This document shows positions 38,229 to 47,107 of a stretch of 64,000 nt of DNA, in pieces. The DNA is taken from contig CAVVZJ010000001.1 of the NCBI GenBank assembly GCA_963752755.1, forward strand, positions 558,001 through 622,000, read 5' to 3'. The notes under the pieces were generated by a model. The model did not search any database. It was given only the letters and a program-made list of their open reading frames with translations, and was not told where the DNA came from. Positions within the stretch are counted from its first letter, which is position 1; every line of letters starts with the position of its first letter. This DNA comes from CAVVZJ01 sp963752755. GTDB lineage: Bacteria > Planctomycetota > Planctomycetia > Isosphaerales > Isosphaeraceae. A program made the position numbers and the translations under genes.

Positions 38229-38375
38229 GCCGAACGAACTTCAATCTGTGACGATTCGTGGTCGCATCTGATTTAAAGATAGCAGTTTGTATCGCGAGGC
38301 TTTGAGTTCCAAAGCGCGTCGCCCTACCCTCTCAGGACCATCACCGGCGCGTCCTCAGAGCGTCTCCGGCGCGTC
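38229..38375. repeat. Diverged single copy of the GCCGAACGAACTTCAA repeat
   Basis: It starts with GCCGAACGAACTTCAA, as in the tandem copies near 58.3-58.7 kb, and contains two CCGGCGCGTC boxes (38344 and 38366). The middle is diverged. It lies in the 446-bp gap between the membrane protein and gamma-glutamyltransferase genes, just beyond the end of a minus-strand gene, as the other copies do. The rest of the gap shows a TTGACA at 38123 but no matching -10 box. Confidence 0.6.
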
Positions 38376-38475
38376 GCTTCGCCGTCTCGGGACCGGACGC
38401 CGCAGGGTGAAGCGACCGGCCTGGGGAGCCGGATTGGGGCCAGGAAATCGCCCGCATGGCCGCCAGAAATGGCCG

Positions 38476-40050
38476 TCAGCCGCCGGCGATCGCGACTCCA
38501 GCGCGGTCGGCTCTCGGCTCGGCGAGACCGACCCAGGCGTCATTGACCCGGCCGATGAGGTGGGCCTTGCCGGCGTCGCGGTTGACGGTGCGGATGTCGT
38601 GGCCGCGGTCGCGGAGCGCGGACAGCACGGCCTCGCCGGCCTTCGATTCGATCACGGCCGGTTCGAGCGTCTCGCACTGGAGCCGCGGGGCGGCCAGGGC
38701 GTCGGCGGGGGACTGGTCGAGGAGCAGGACGCGGGCGAGCAGCGCCGCGACGTTGTTGACGATCGTCCGCCCCCCGGAGGCCCCGGCGGCGAGCACGGCG
38801 CGGCCATCGTGGAGGACGAGTGTGGGGGCCATGTTATGAAGCGGACGCTTACCCGGGGCGACGGAGTTGGGCCAGCCGGGTCGGGGCTCGAAGCGGCACA
38901 TGCCGTGGCCGAGCACGATCCCGGTGCCCGGCACCATCAGGCCCGAGCCGAAACCGCCGCCGTGCGTCTGGGTCCACGCCACGAGGTTCCCCTCGGCGTC
39001 GGCCGCCGCCAGGTGGACCGTCCCCCGCAGCGGGTCGGGGGCGACCAGCTGGCCGGGACCCGGATCGGCCAGGCCATCGCGGACGAGCGACAGCAATCGA
39101 TCGAGGTGCTCGTCGGTCAGCAGGTCAGCCGGCGGTCGCTCCATCCAGCGCGGGTCGGCCAGGGTCGTGAGACGCTCCTCCCAGGCGACCTTGAGAACTT
39201 CGAGGAACGCCTCGAAGGTCCGAGCCGAGTCGGGCTCACCGAGCCGCTTGTCGCGGTCGAGCCGGTCCATCAGGGCGGCGATCTGGAGCGACGTCAGGCC
39301 GCCCGAGGGCGGCGGCACCGTGGCGACGGTCCGGCCACGGACCGCCACCGTGACCGGCTCGACGACCCGCGCTTCGTAGGCGGCCATGTCCTCGGGGGTC
39401 AGGAGACCGCCCAGGCCGCGGACGTGCTCGGCGATCGCACGACCGATCCGACCGGAATAGAAGAGGTTGCGACCCTCGTCGGCGATCGCCTCCAGGGTCT
39501 CGGCCAGGTCGGGCATGCCGACCCGCTCGGGCAGCGTTGCCGGCAACGGGACGCCCCGCATCGTCAGCCACGTCTTCGCCTGACCGGGCGTGAGGACGAC
39601 CCCCTCGCGGGCGTGCCGGATCGCCGCTTCCATGACGGCCTTGCGGTCCAGGTGGCCCCAGTGTTCGAGCAGCGTCAGCAGGCCGCCGAGCACTCCGGGC
39701 ACGGCCACCGAGAGCGGCCCGCGCTTGTGGCGGTCGTCGGGCAGGCGGTAGTCGTTCGGGTCGCGACCGGGCAGGGTGGGGAACATTCCCGCCTTCGCCG
39801 CCTTCGGCGCGACGGCGTCGGCGTCGAGGGCGATCACGTGGCCCCGGGCGGCCTGGAAGCCGACCCCGGTGGCGCCGTAGCCGCCGATCCCGCAGTTGGC
39901 TGGCGAGACGACCGCCTCGACGAATCCGGCGGCCACCGCAGCGTCGAAGGCATTGCCGCCGCGTTCGAGGACCGCCGCCCCGGCCTCGGCGGCGGCGAGG
40001 TCAGTCGCCACGCAGAGAGCGCGGCCGTCGGCGGTCGTGGCGGCGGGCAT
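38476..40050 (-). CDS. Gamma-glutamyltransferase family protein
   Basis: This 524-residue Ntn-type hydrolase shows the N-terminal ERGGNAFDAAVAAGFVEAVV, GIGGYGA and the autoprocessing site LRGTVHLAAADAEGNLVAWT with predicted nucleophile Thr344, then FGSGLMVPGTGIVL and a glycine-rich ASGGRTIVNN. These enzymes cleave gamma-glutamyl bonds of glutathione or related compounds after self-cleavage into two subunits. Unusually, no signal peptide is visible, although most family members are exported. Its ATG follows the TAG of the upstream gene directly (TAGATG), so the two are translationally coupled. Confidence 0.88.
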   Translation of the reverse strand: MPAATTADGRALCVATDLAAAEAGAAVLERGGNAFDAAVAAGFVEAVVSPANCGIGGYGATGVGFQAARGHVIALDADAVAPKAAKAGMFPTLPGRDPNDYRLPDDRHKRGPLSVAVPGVLGGLLTLLEHWGHLDRKAVMEAAIRHAREGVVLTPGQAKTWLTMRGVPLPATLPERVGMPDLAETLEAIADEGRNLFYSGRIGRAIAEHVRGLGGLLTPEDMAAYEARVVEPVTVAVRGRTVATVPPPSGGLTSLQIAALMDRLDRDKRLGEPDSARTFEAFLEVLKVAWEERLTTLADPRWMERPPADLLTDEHLDRLLSLVRDGLADPGPGQLVAPDPLRGTVHLAAADAEGNLVAWTQTHGGGFGSGLMVPGTGIVLGHGMCRFEPRPGWPNSVAPGKRPLHNMAPTLVLHDGRAVLAAGASGGRTIVNNVAALLARVLLLDQSPADALAAPRLQCETLEPAVIESKAGEAVLSALRDRGHDIRTVNRDAGKAHLIGRVNDAWVGLAEPRADRAGVAIAGG

Positions 40051-41646
40051 CTAGCGACGCTCCAGGGGCTGGAACGAGTTGAGGAACTTGTCCGTGGCCG
40101 GCTTGGCGACGAAGTCCTTTTGGCCCACCACCGCCGCCGTGAACAGCCGGCCGTCCGCGAGGAAGACCCGAACCCGCGCCGAGCCGCCGCCCCCGACCAC
40201 GCGGTCGGGCACGTCGAACGACACCGCCCGGCCGGGGAACGCCCCCACGGCGATCTGACGGCTCGCGGTGATCGTCCCACCCAGTTCTTCCATGGCGACC
40301 TTGGCCTCGGTGTCGAGCAAGGTCATCGGGTCGCGCTTCGCGACGTCGGGCGGCAGGTCGGACCAGGTCACGACGTAGCCGCCCTCGCCGCGATCGACGG
40401 CGTAGAAGTGGACCATCAGGTCACCCAGCCGGGGCGAGCTGGCCGCTCGCCGTTCGACGGTCGGCGGCTCGGGCATCTTCGCCCGGAAGCCGGCGTTGGC
40501 CGGCTCGACGATCGCCCAGCCCTCGGCGTCGCGCTCCGGCCGCATCGCGACGGGCGGCGCGAACAGCTCGGCCCGTTTGGCGGCCAGATCGGGGGCCGGC
40601 TTCGGCTTGGCGACGTCCTGCGGGGCCTGGGCGGTTTCCTCGGGCGTGCCGGGCTCGGGCGTCTCGCTGCCGTTGGCCCCGTCGATGGTGAACGAGTAGG
40701 TCCGGGTTCGCTGGCCGATCCCGGCGAGCCGGCCTTCATAGATGGTGGTCTTGCCGTTGTGCTTGAGCCGCATCTTCCAGCGCGTCGGGACGGAGATGCC
40801 GCCGATGGCCCCGTAGTAATGGACGAACCACTTGTACTCGCCCGGGGGTCCATTGCCCTGGCCGATCTCCTCGCCCCAGAAGATATTCTCGGGGCCGTAG
40901 CCGTCCACGTCGTCCACGTCCAGCGTTCCGCCGCGCTCGCCCTCGCGGTGCTCCCAGTAGAGATGCGAGCCGCCGGGCTCCAGCACGTGCAGGTCGAGGT
41001 CGGCGGTGTTGTTCCAGATCAAGGTGAACTGGGGGTTGCCCACCTTGACCTCGACGTTGTTGATCACCTCGCCGCCATGTCCGAACTTCGCGACCCCGAA
41101 ACCTTCGCCGTTGCCCGCCTGGCCGGTGCCGGTCAGGGCCACGCCGTCCTGGCCGCCGCTACGTGCCTTCGGCCTGGGGGCGTTCGTGGAAAGGGTGGGC
41201 TTGAGCGGGGAAACGTCGGCGTTCGTCAGCGACGGGGCCGTCTCGGGAAACGTGACCGGGGCCTCGGGCAGCGCCAGGGGCATGTCGATCCCGAGGCCGC
41301 CCTGGAGTTCCTCGCCCAGCTCGGAGCCGTGGGCGTCGCCGAAGAGTCGGGTATCCAGCGGGTTCGGCTTCGGCGGTGGCTTGAGGACGATCAAGGCGAA
41401 GGCGAAGAGCACGAGCAGATGCACCGTCAGCGAGAAGGCGAAGCCCCGGACGAAGGCCGGCGTGAGAATCGGCTCCTCCGAGTCGTTCGGGTCCTCCGGC
41501 TGGGTCTTGATCCGGACCCGGCCTGGCCGTCGGGAACTCGGGGCATTCGGTGGAGGGGGAGGTGCCGCCGCCGCGGCGGGAACCGCCATCGCCTCAGGAT
41601 TCACGCCAGCCTCGGTGCCCGACTGCGTCTGGTGTTCCACCGCCAT
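40051..41646 (-). CDS. Single-pass TonB-like protein with YfaP/DUF2135-type domain
   Basis: This 531-residue protein starts with a proline/alanine-rich cytoplasmic stretch, then one transmembrane segment (FAFSLTVHLLVLFAFALIVL) followed by Pro/Lys-rich sequence, the layout of TonB/TolA-like proteins. The middle carries a YfaP-like domain: TLIWNNTADLDLHVLEPGG, then GTLDVDDVDGYGPENIFW and GEYKWFVHYYG. The C-terminal 150 residues form a further beta-rich domain (YVVTWSDLPPDVAKRDP). Function is unknown; location is inner membrane with the bulk outside. It ends exactly where the gamma-glutamyltransferase begins. Confidence 0.75.
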   Translation of the reverse strand: MAVEHQTQSGTEAGVNPEAMAVPAAAAAPPPPPNAPSSRRPGRVRIKTQPEDPNDSEEPILTPAFVRGFAFSLTVHLLVLFAFALIVLKPPPKPNPLDTRLFGDAHGSELGEELQGGLGIDMPLALPEAPVTFPETAPSLTNADVSPLKPTLSTNAPRPKARSGGQDGVALTGTGQAGNGEGFGVAKFGHGGEVINNVEVKVGNPQFTLIWNNTADLDLHVLEPGGSHLYWEHREGERGGTLDVDDVDGYGPENIFWGEEIGQGNGPPGEYKWFVHYYGAIGGISVPTRWKMRLKHNGKTTIYEGRLAGIGQRTRTYSFTIDGANGSETPEPGTPEETAQAPQDVAKPKPAPDLAAKRAELFAPPVAMRPERDAEGWAIVEPANAGFRAKMPEPPTVERRAASSPRLGDLMVHFYAVDRGEGGYVVTWSDLPPDVAKRDPMTLLDTEAKVAMEELGGTITASRQIAVGAFPGRAVSFDVPDRVVGGGGSARVRVFLADGRLFTAAVVGQKDFVAKPATDKFLNSFQPLERR

Positions 41647-41915
41647 CGCGGTTTCCCCCTTTGGCTGGCCGGACCTTCGCGGCGACGACGGCCCGGCATC
41701 CTCGGCATCCGAGTCCTGCTCCTCGCATCCAGCATACCGCGCCCGGTTCGCGGCTGGGATAGGGCTCCGGCCCGCCGTTTGCCGGGCGTGTCGCCGGTAG
41801 AAGCCCGTTGTCGGGTTCTCCTTGAGACGCTACAAGGGAAGTGATTGTTCGATCCCGTGACGGGTCGGAACCCCGCCCCGCCAAGACCCGTTACCCTCCC
41901 GGGACGCCTTGCCGG

Positions 41916-42746
41916 ATGGATGCTCACGAACTGAGACAACTACTGGACGCCCACCGCCGCGGCACCGTGCCGACTGACGACGTCCTCCAGCGCCTGCGCT
42001 GGTCGGCCCCGTTCGAGGAGGCAGGCGATTTCGCGAAAGTCGATCTGCACCGGCGTTTGCGCTGCGGCTTCCCCGAAGTGATCTTCGGTCAGGGCAAGAC
42101 CCCCGAGCAGATCGTCGCCATCTGCCGCAAGCTGCTCGACCACGGCGAAGGCGCCCTCGCGACCCGGATCAGCCCCGAGACCGCCGAGCAGCTTGGCCAG
42201 GAGTTCCCTGAGGGCGAATACAACGTCCTCGGCCGGACCTTCCGCCTGACCGGACCCCACGACCCCGGGCCGAAGCTGGGCAAGGTCGTCGTGGTCACGG
42301 CCGGCACCAGCGACCTGCCCGTTGCCGAGGAGGCTCGGGTCACGGCCGAAGCCTGGAACTGTGAGGTCTCCCTGATCGCCGACGTCGGCGTTGCCGGCCT
42401 GCACCGCCTCCTCGGCCGCCTCGATCGCCTCGGCGGCGCCGATGCGCTGGTCGTCGCCGCGGGCATGGAGGGAGCCTTGCCCAGCGTCGTCGGCGGCCTG
42501 GTCGATTGCCCGGTGATCGCCGTTCCGACCAGCATCGGCTACGGTGCCAGCTTCGGGGGGCTTGCCGCAATGCTCGGTATGTTGAACAGTTGCGCCTCGA
42601 ACGTCGTGGTCGTTAACATCGACGGAGGCTTCAACGCCGGTCACGTCGCCGGTCTGATCGCCCGCCGCGCCGGCCAGGCCCGCGCGGCCGCGCTGGACCC
42701 TGCCGCCTCGCCCGCAACCCCCGGGATGCACCCCCATGGATCTTGA
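41916..42746 (+). CDS. larB: LarB, pyridinium-3,5-biscarboxylic acid mononucleotide synthase
   Basis: This 276-residue protein (start MDAHELRQLLDAH) matches LarB: DVLQRLRWSAPFEEAGDFAK, the PurE-like domain VVVVTAGTSDLPVAEEA and VIAVPTSIGYGASFGG. LarB carboxylates and cleaves nicotinic acid adenine dinucleotide in the first step of nickel-pincer nucleotide synthesis for lactate racemase and related enzymes. larA, larC and larE are not in this window. Its end overlaps nnrD by 11 bp, so the two are translationally coupled. Confidence 0.9.
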   Translation: MDAHELRQLLDAHRRGTVPTDDVLQRLRWSAPFEEAGDFAKVDLHRRLRCGFPEVIFGQGKTPEQIVAICRKLLDHGEGALATRISPETAEQLGQEFPEGEYNVLGRTFRLTGPHDPGPKLGKVVVVTAGTSDLPVAEEARVTAEAWNCEVSLIADVGVAGLHRLLGRLDRLGGADALVVAAGMEGALPSVVGGLVDCPVIAVPTSIGYGASFGGLAAMLGMLNSCASNVVVVNIDGGFNAGHVAGLIARRAGQARAAALDPAASPATPGMHPHGS

Positions 42747-43611
42747 TCGCGTCGCCAACCCTCCCCGCCTCCCCAGGCGCGTCGCCGACGCCCACAAGGG
42801 GCAATTCGGCTCGATCCTGGTCGTCTCCGGCGGTCGCGGCATGGCGGGCGCAGCGGCTCTGGTCGGTGCTTCGGCCTTGCGCAGTGGGGCGGGGCTTGTG
42901 CGCATCGCCTGCCCGGCCGAGATCCAGCCGACGGTCGCCAGCTTCGAGCCCTCCTACATGACCTATCCCTTGCCCAATGACGACGACGGCTTGATCCGCT
43001 TCGCCGTCGCTCGCCCGGCATTGGAAGGCTTGCTGGAGAAGGCCGACATCGTGGCCTGCGGACCCGGTCTCGGGCAGTCCGATGACCTGCGCAAGCTCGT
43101 GCGCTGGCTGGTCGATTCCGTTGCGCAACCGACGGTGCTCGACGCCGACGCCCTGAACAACCTCGTCGGCCAGACCGACGCCTTTGACAATCTCAGCCGC
43201 CCCGTCATCATCACACCCCACCCCGGCGAGTTCGCCCGCCTGGTTGATCGGCCGATCCGCGAGGTCCAGGCCGACCGCGAGGGGCTTGCCGCCGCGTTCG
43301 CCCGTCGAGACAACCTCGTCGTCGTCCTCAAAGGGCATGGCACCGTAGTCACCGATGGTCAGCGGCTTTACGTTAACACGACCGGCAACCCCGGCATGGC
43401 GACCGGCGGTTCCGGCGATTGCCTGACCGGCATCATCGCCGCCCTGCTCGGACAGGGTCTATCCGCCTTCGATGCCGCCTCCCTCGGCGTTTTCGTCCAT
43501 GGCCTCTCCGGCGACATCGCCCGCGACCAGAACGGCGAGGTCGGCCTCATCGCCGGCGACATCGTCGATTCCCTGGCTGACGCCTTTTACCATCTCGGCG
43601 TCGAGAGTTAA
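42736..43611 (+). CDS. nnrD: ADP-dependent NAD(P)H-hydrate dehydratase
   Basis: This 291-residue ribokinase-like enzyme shows HKGQFGSILVVSGGRGMAGA, VACGPGLGQ, PTVLDADALNN, ITPHPGEFARL and the catalytic GNPGMATGGSGDCLTGI. It dehydrates the S form of NAD(P)HX back to NAD(P)H, repairing damaged cofactor. The epimerase domain (NnrE) often fused upstream is absent, so this is a stand-alone dehydratase. It overlaps larB by 11 bp; LarB consumes NAD-type precursors, which makes the pairing chemically suggestive. Confidence 0.9.
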   Translation: MDLDRVANPPRLPRRVADAHKGQFGSILVVSGGRGMAGAAALVGASALRSGAGLVRIACPAEIQPTVASFEPSYMTYPLPNDDDGLIRFAVARPALEGLLEKADIVACGPGLGQSDDLRKLVRWLVDSVAQPTVLDADALNNLVGQTDAFDNLSRPVIITPHPGEFARLVDRPIREVQADREGLAAAFARRDNLVVVLKGHGTVVTDGQRLYVNTTGNPGMATGGSGDCLTGIIAALLGQGLSAFDAASLGVFVHGLSGDIARDQNGEVGLIAGDIVDSLADAFYHLGVES

Positions 43612-43819
43612 TGTTTTCTTGGAACAGCCTTGGTGGCCTTTGTGCCGTTGTGGTGAACCTTCTCTCCCACGTCCCTGGGTGTCCTACCCCGCCATTTCCA
43701 GCTTCCCTGGTGCGGATTTCTCGCCTCGGAACCCAACCCCCCATTGACCGGTCCGAAATCATTCCCCAAGGATGGATTGACCGCCGACGACCCGGTGGGG
43801 ACCCGGCCCTGGCGATGGG

Positions 43820-43849
43820 TTGCCCTGGGCGGAGTCGGAATCCTACGCT
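43820..43849 (+). promoter_or_regulatory. Weak candidate promoter upstream of the coiled-coil gene
   Basis: TTGCCC and TACGCT are separated by 18 bases, about 95 bp before the GTG at 43944. The match is poor and rests on position alone. Nothing else is seen in the 43612-43943 gap. Confidence 0.25.
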
Positions 43850-43943
43850 AGACTCAAGAGAATGGTTGCTGTCGGGCCGGCTCCGGGACTTCGGGAGCGG
43901 CCCGGTGTTGTGGCGGTCCCCTGTGGGGGAGAAGGAGGCCTGG

Positions 43944-44462
43944 GTGTCGCGCGAGAATCCGAATCCGAATCCGCCGTCGCCACCGTGGACCTATCGGATG
44001 GAAGTCTCGCCGACCGGCCAGGGTCCCGCCGTGCCGGCCAACGCCAGTGAGGCCGTGGGCCTGCTCCATCTCCTGGTCAACCTCCAGAATCAGAACCTCG
44101 AACTTCAGCGCCAGTTGCTCGAGATGCAGCGCCAGCACCTCGAACTGACCCGCGAATCCACCCAGTACACCCGCGACCAGCGTGCCCGCCAGGTCGCCGA
44201 ACTGGAGCGCTGGCAGCAGGGTCATGACGGCGTTCTCGACGACTGCAAGGCCACCCTCGGCCGCCTCGAACAGGTCCACGCCTCCTTGATGCGCGAGCTG
44301 GCCGAGTACGTCGAGGACAATCACGAGAACCTCGTCGAGGGCGACTTCACCCTGAGCGACTTCGTCGATCGCTTCGGCCCCCGCCTGGCCCACCTCAACA
44401 CGATGCTCGCCATCCTCCGCCCCCTCGCCGCCGCGGCCAGGAAGCCCGAGGCCGGCTCCTGA
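43944..44462 (+). CDS. Coiled-coil hypothetical protein
   Basis: The GTG at 43944 is chosen because GAAGGAGG lies seven bases upstream; an earlier in-frame ATG adds over 100 residues of non-protein-like sequence. The 172-residue product has a proline-rich start (SRENPNPNPPSPPWTYRMEV) and a long heptad-like coiled coil (LQNQNLELQRQLLEMQRQHL, residues about 50-90), then a helical C-terminal domain. It is cytoplasmic by the absence of signals. No family is recognised. Confidence 0.65.
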   Translation: MSRENPNPNPPSPPWTYRMEVSPTGQGPAVPANASEAVGLLHLLVNLQNQNLELQRQLLEMQRQHLELTRESTQYTRDQRARQVAELERWQQGHDGVLDDCKATLGRLEQVHASLMRELAEYVEDNHENLVEGDFTLSDFVDRFGPRLAHLNTMLAILRPLAAAARKPEAGS

Positions 44463-44483
44463 GCCAAAGGCCCGCTGAGAATT

Positions 44484-44541
44484 GTAGGGTGGGCTCCGCC
44501 CACCGTCTTCGATTTCGGACGGTGGGCGGAGCCCACCCTAC
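44484..44541. repeat. Perfect 24-bp inverted repeat (REP-like)
   Basis: The arm 44484-44507 (GTAGGGTGGGCTCCGCCCAC and four more) is perfectly complementary to 44518-44541 around a 10-base loop. It lies between convergent genes and may terminate transcription from both sides. A degraded relative occurs at 56290-56350. Confidence 0.9.
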
Positions 44542-44557
44542 TGGTCCTTCTCTCCCG

Positions 44558-44694
44558 AATCTGTGGGCATTCCCCCTTCCGGTCGTGTGGCTGGGGCGGA
44601 GTCTGCGACGCCCCGGCGCCCGGGGTTCGGCGGACCGGGGCGTCGCAGACTCCGCCCCAGCCACACCGGAACCGGGCCGGGATGCCCACAGATT
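44558..44694. repeat. Nested 137-bp palindrome with a perfect 30-bp core arm
   Basis: Arms 44587-44616 and 44635-44664 (beginning GTGGCTGGGGCGGAGTCTGC) are perfectly complementary around 18 bases. Outer arms AATCTGTGGGCAT (44558) and ATGCCCACAGATT (44682) extend the cruciform. It follows the 24-bp REP-like hairpin by 16 bp, so the gap holds two unrelated palindromes in a row. It may be a MITE-type element. The rest of the 44463-44819 gap holds nothing else recognisable. Confidence 0.88.
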
Positions 44695-44819
44695 GAGGGG
44701 AGATGGACCACTACACGAAGTCGGAAGCGCGATCTCCCATCGAGCTTGCATGAGGAAACCGCCGATCCACTCTCCTCCCCGAGAGTGGTCGGCGGCTTGC
44801 GATCCGGTTGCCGGGTGGG

Positions 44820-46835
44820 TCAGCCCGGAGGCGGTTCGGGTGTCGGCTGATTCTTTAAAGTCTTGATCTCACTCTGGAGGTCCCCGATCGCCTCCAGGAG
44901 CCGGTCGAGCTTCGATTCGACCTCGCGAAGCCGACGCTCGCTCGTCCTGGTGGATGGCCCGGGGACCGGGCTGAACGGAGGCGTTTCGAGCGGAGGAGGC
45001 GGGGGGTTGGGATCCAGACTCGGCTCTCGACTGGGCGGTCCGGGCTCCCCTGCCGCCAGGTTCTGGAGTCGCGGTTGGTAGTCGGTTTCCTGGAAGGGTG
45101 GCGGTTCGACCGCCCCCGGTGGGAGGGGGAGGTCGCCCGCGACAGCCGGCGAGAAGGGCGGTTCCGAGACTTCCGGCGGGCCGTCGAATGGGCTGAGAGG
45201 CGGGAGACTGGCCCCGGGGTCCGAAGGCCGCGATCCGAGCGGCGGCGTCGTATCCCTCGGCCTGGGCTTTCGCGACGAGGGAGGAGGGCTCTGATCGATC
45301 GGTGAAGAAGGTTGCGGCCCCAGGGCCCGCTGGACCTCGCGAAGCTGCTCCAGGTGGGGTCGGATCTGCGCGAGCCGTTGGTTCAGATCGTTCTCCTCAG
45401 TGGTGAGCCGTTCGATGGTGGCGGCCACTTTCCGGCGGGTCTGCTCCAGGTAGGCGGCCACGTCCTCCGGCTCATGGTCCCGCAAGGGGTTGACTAGGTA
45501 GTGCGAGTCAGGCGGCGGCTCGGTTTCCGAGTCGATAGCCCTGGGGAGCTCTGGCGGTTGTGTTGACCTGCCACTGTCGGCTGCGACGGGAACCTCCTCT
45601 TGGATCGTGACTGGCCGACCCTTCGAGTCGATCACGGTGCGGAGGACGGTGACGGTTTTCGGCTGTTCCGCCGGACTGGCTGGGGCGGGAAAAGTCGATT
45701 CGACTGGCGCTGGCAGGGTCGCGGCGCTCGGCCGGGCGGCCGGAGTCGGCGCGGCGAACGGGTCGGAGGCGGGCGTTGGGACCGTCTCGCCGTCAATCGT
45801 GACGGTCGCCGGCCGTTCCGTCGGAGGAGCCGGAGAAGCGGGCGCGGAAGGCGTCTCGTTGACCGGGGTTTCCGCGACGGCGGGTGCCGCCGGTTCGGCC
45901 GGCGCACTCGGCAAAGTCCGGGCCGAAGGCCGGGACGTCGGCGCGGGGGTCGAGTCCTGCACGGCGTGGACGGCCGCGCCGGTGGCGGCGACGCCGACGG
46001 CCATCAGGCCGACCGCGGCGGCGAGCTTCAGCTTGGTCATGAGCATGGTCCTCAGGATGTCTTGACCCAGGGTCGCGGCCGTTGCGGAGACGAGCCCCGC
46101 CGCGGCCCCGGGGCCGGTCGCGAAGAAAAGGGCGGCCCGCACGGTTGATCCGACGAGGGCCGGCGACAGCGCCGCCTTCACCTCGGGCCCGGCCAGCAAG
46201 GCGGCGGAGAGCCCGGCGCCGAGGGTCAGACCGCGGCGCGTAAGGCGATCGCGGAGCCGGTCCCGGGCACGGGCCAGCCGACCGCGGACGGTGCCGACCG
46301 GCCAGCGGAGCAAGGCGGCGGCCTCGTCGTGGGTCTTGCCATCGAAGTAGCAGAGCACCAGCGGCATCCGATACTTCTCCGGCAACCGGCCCACCTCCTC
46401 ATCCAGCAAGGCCCGCAGTTCGGCCCGGTCGGCGACGCGAGACGGGTCGGAGCCGTCGATTGGTTCGATCTCGGGCTTCGACCCGACCCCTTCGACCATC
46501 CGGCGACGGAGGGCGTTGACCCGGGCGCGGTGGGCGGTCTTGGTGGCGACGGCGTGCAGCCAGGGGCCGAGCAGATCCTTTTGCCGGATCGAGCCCGCCT
46601 TGCGCACCAGCACGAGGAAGACCGCCTGGAAGGCATCTTCCACCTCGGCCGGGTCGCGGAGCAAGCGTCGGCAGACGCCCAGGACCATCGGGCCGTGTCG
46701 GAGCACCAGCGCCTCGAAGGCCGCCTCGTCGCGACGAGCGACGAACCGTTCGAGCAACTGTCCCTCACCCAGACCCGCGACCGTCTGGCCGCCAAAGATC
46801 TGGTCGATCTGCTTCAAGACAACCCCGTTCGGCAT
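44820..46835 (-). CDS. ECF sigma factor with transmembrane segment and long C-terminal tail
   Basis: The start MPNGVVLKQIDQIFGG (46835) has GGGGGA upstream. Residues about 24-95 are sigma region 2 (RRDEAAFEALVLRHGPMVL, DAFQAVFLVLVRKAGSI) and about 130-190 region 4 (LPEKYRMPLVLCYFDGKTHD, WPVGTVRGRLARARDRL). After a membrane-like segment near 270-295 (KLAAAVGLMAVGVAATGAAV) come some 370 residues rich in Pro/Ala/Thr and a coiled coil near the C-terminus (RRKVAATIERLTTEENDLNQ, then the final 30 residues). Total 671 residues. The planctomycete ECF groups with such extensions probably sense signals through the tail. No anti-sigma gene is adjacent. Confidence 0.88.
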   Translation of the reverse strand: MPNGVVLKQIDQIFGGQTVAGLGEGQLLERFVARRDEAAFEALVLRHGPMVLGVCRRLLRDPAEVEDAFQAVFLVLVRKAGSIRQKDLLGPWLHAVATKTAHRARVNALRRRMVEGVGSKPEIEPIDGSDPSRVADRAELRALLDEEVGRLPEKYRMPLVLCYFDGKTHDEAAALLRWPVGTVRGRLARARDRLRDRLTRRGLTLGAGLSAALLAGPEVKAALSPALVGSTVRAALFFATGPGAAAGLVSATAATLGQDILRTMLMTKLKLAAAVGLMAVGVAATGAAVHAVQDSTPAPTSRPSARTLPSAPAEPAAPAVAETPVNETPSAPASPAPPTERPATVTIDGETVPTPASDPFAAPTPAARPSAATLPAPVESTFPAPASPAEQPKTVTVLRTVIDSKGRPVTIQEEVPVAADSGRSTQPPELPRAIDSETEPPPDSHYLVNPLRDHEPEDVAAYLEQTRRKVAATIERLTTEENDLNQRLAQIRPHLEQLREVQRALGPQPSSPIDQSPPPSSRKPRPRDTTPPLGSRPSDPGASLPPLSPFDGPPEVSEPPFSPAVAGDLPLPPGAVEPPPFQETDYQPRLQNLAAGEPGPPSREPSLDPNPPPPPLETPPFSPVPGPSTRTSERRLREVESKLDRLLEAIGDLQSEIKTLKNQPTPEPPPG

Positions 46836-47107
46836 GGCGTTCCCCCGTCGATTTCCCTCCTTCTTACTGCGCGGGGGGACCGGAGCAATACAACTTTTTC
46901 GAACAGGCTGCAGGATTCCGCGCGAGGCCGATCCAGCCTTCCACCTGCTCCGAAGAGCAAGGCGCGCAGCGGACCAATCGAGGAACCCGGATCGGGACAA
47001 CCCGGGTCCCCGGCACGGAGACGGACCTGGTGGCACGGCTGCAAGGTAAGGCCCCGCAACACCCGGGTCGAGACCCGGGGTGCGGAACGATTTCTCTGCC
47101 GGATTGA

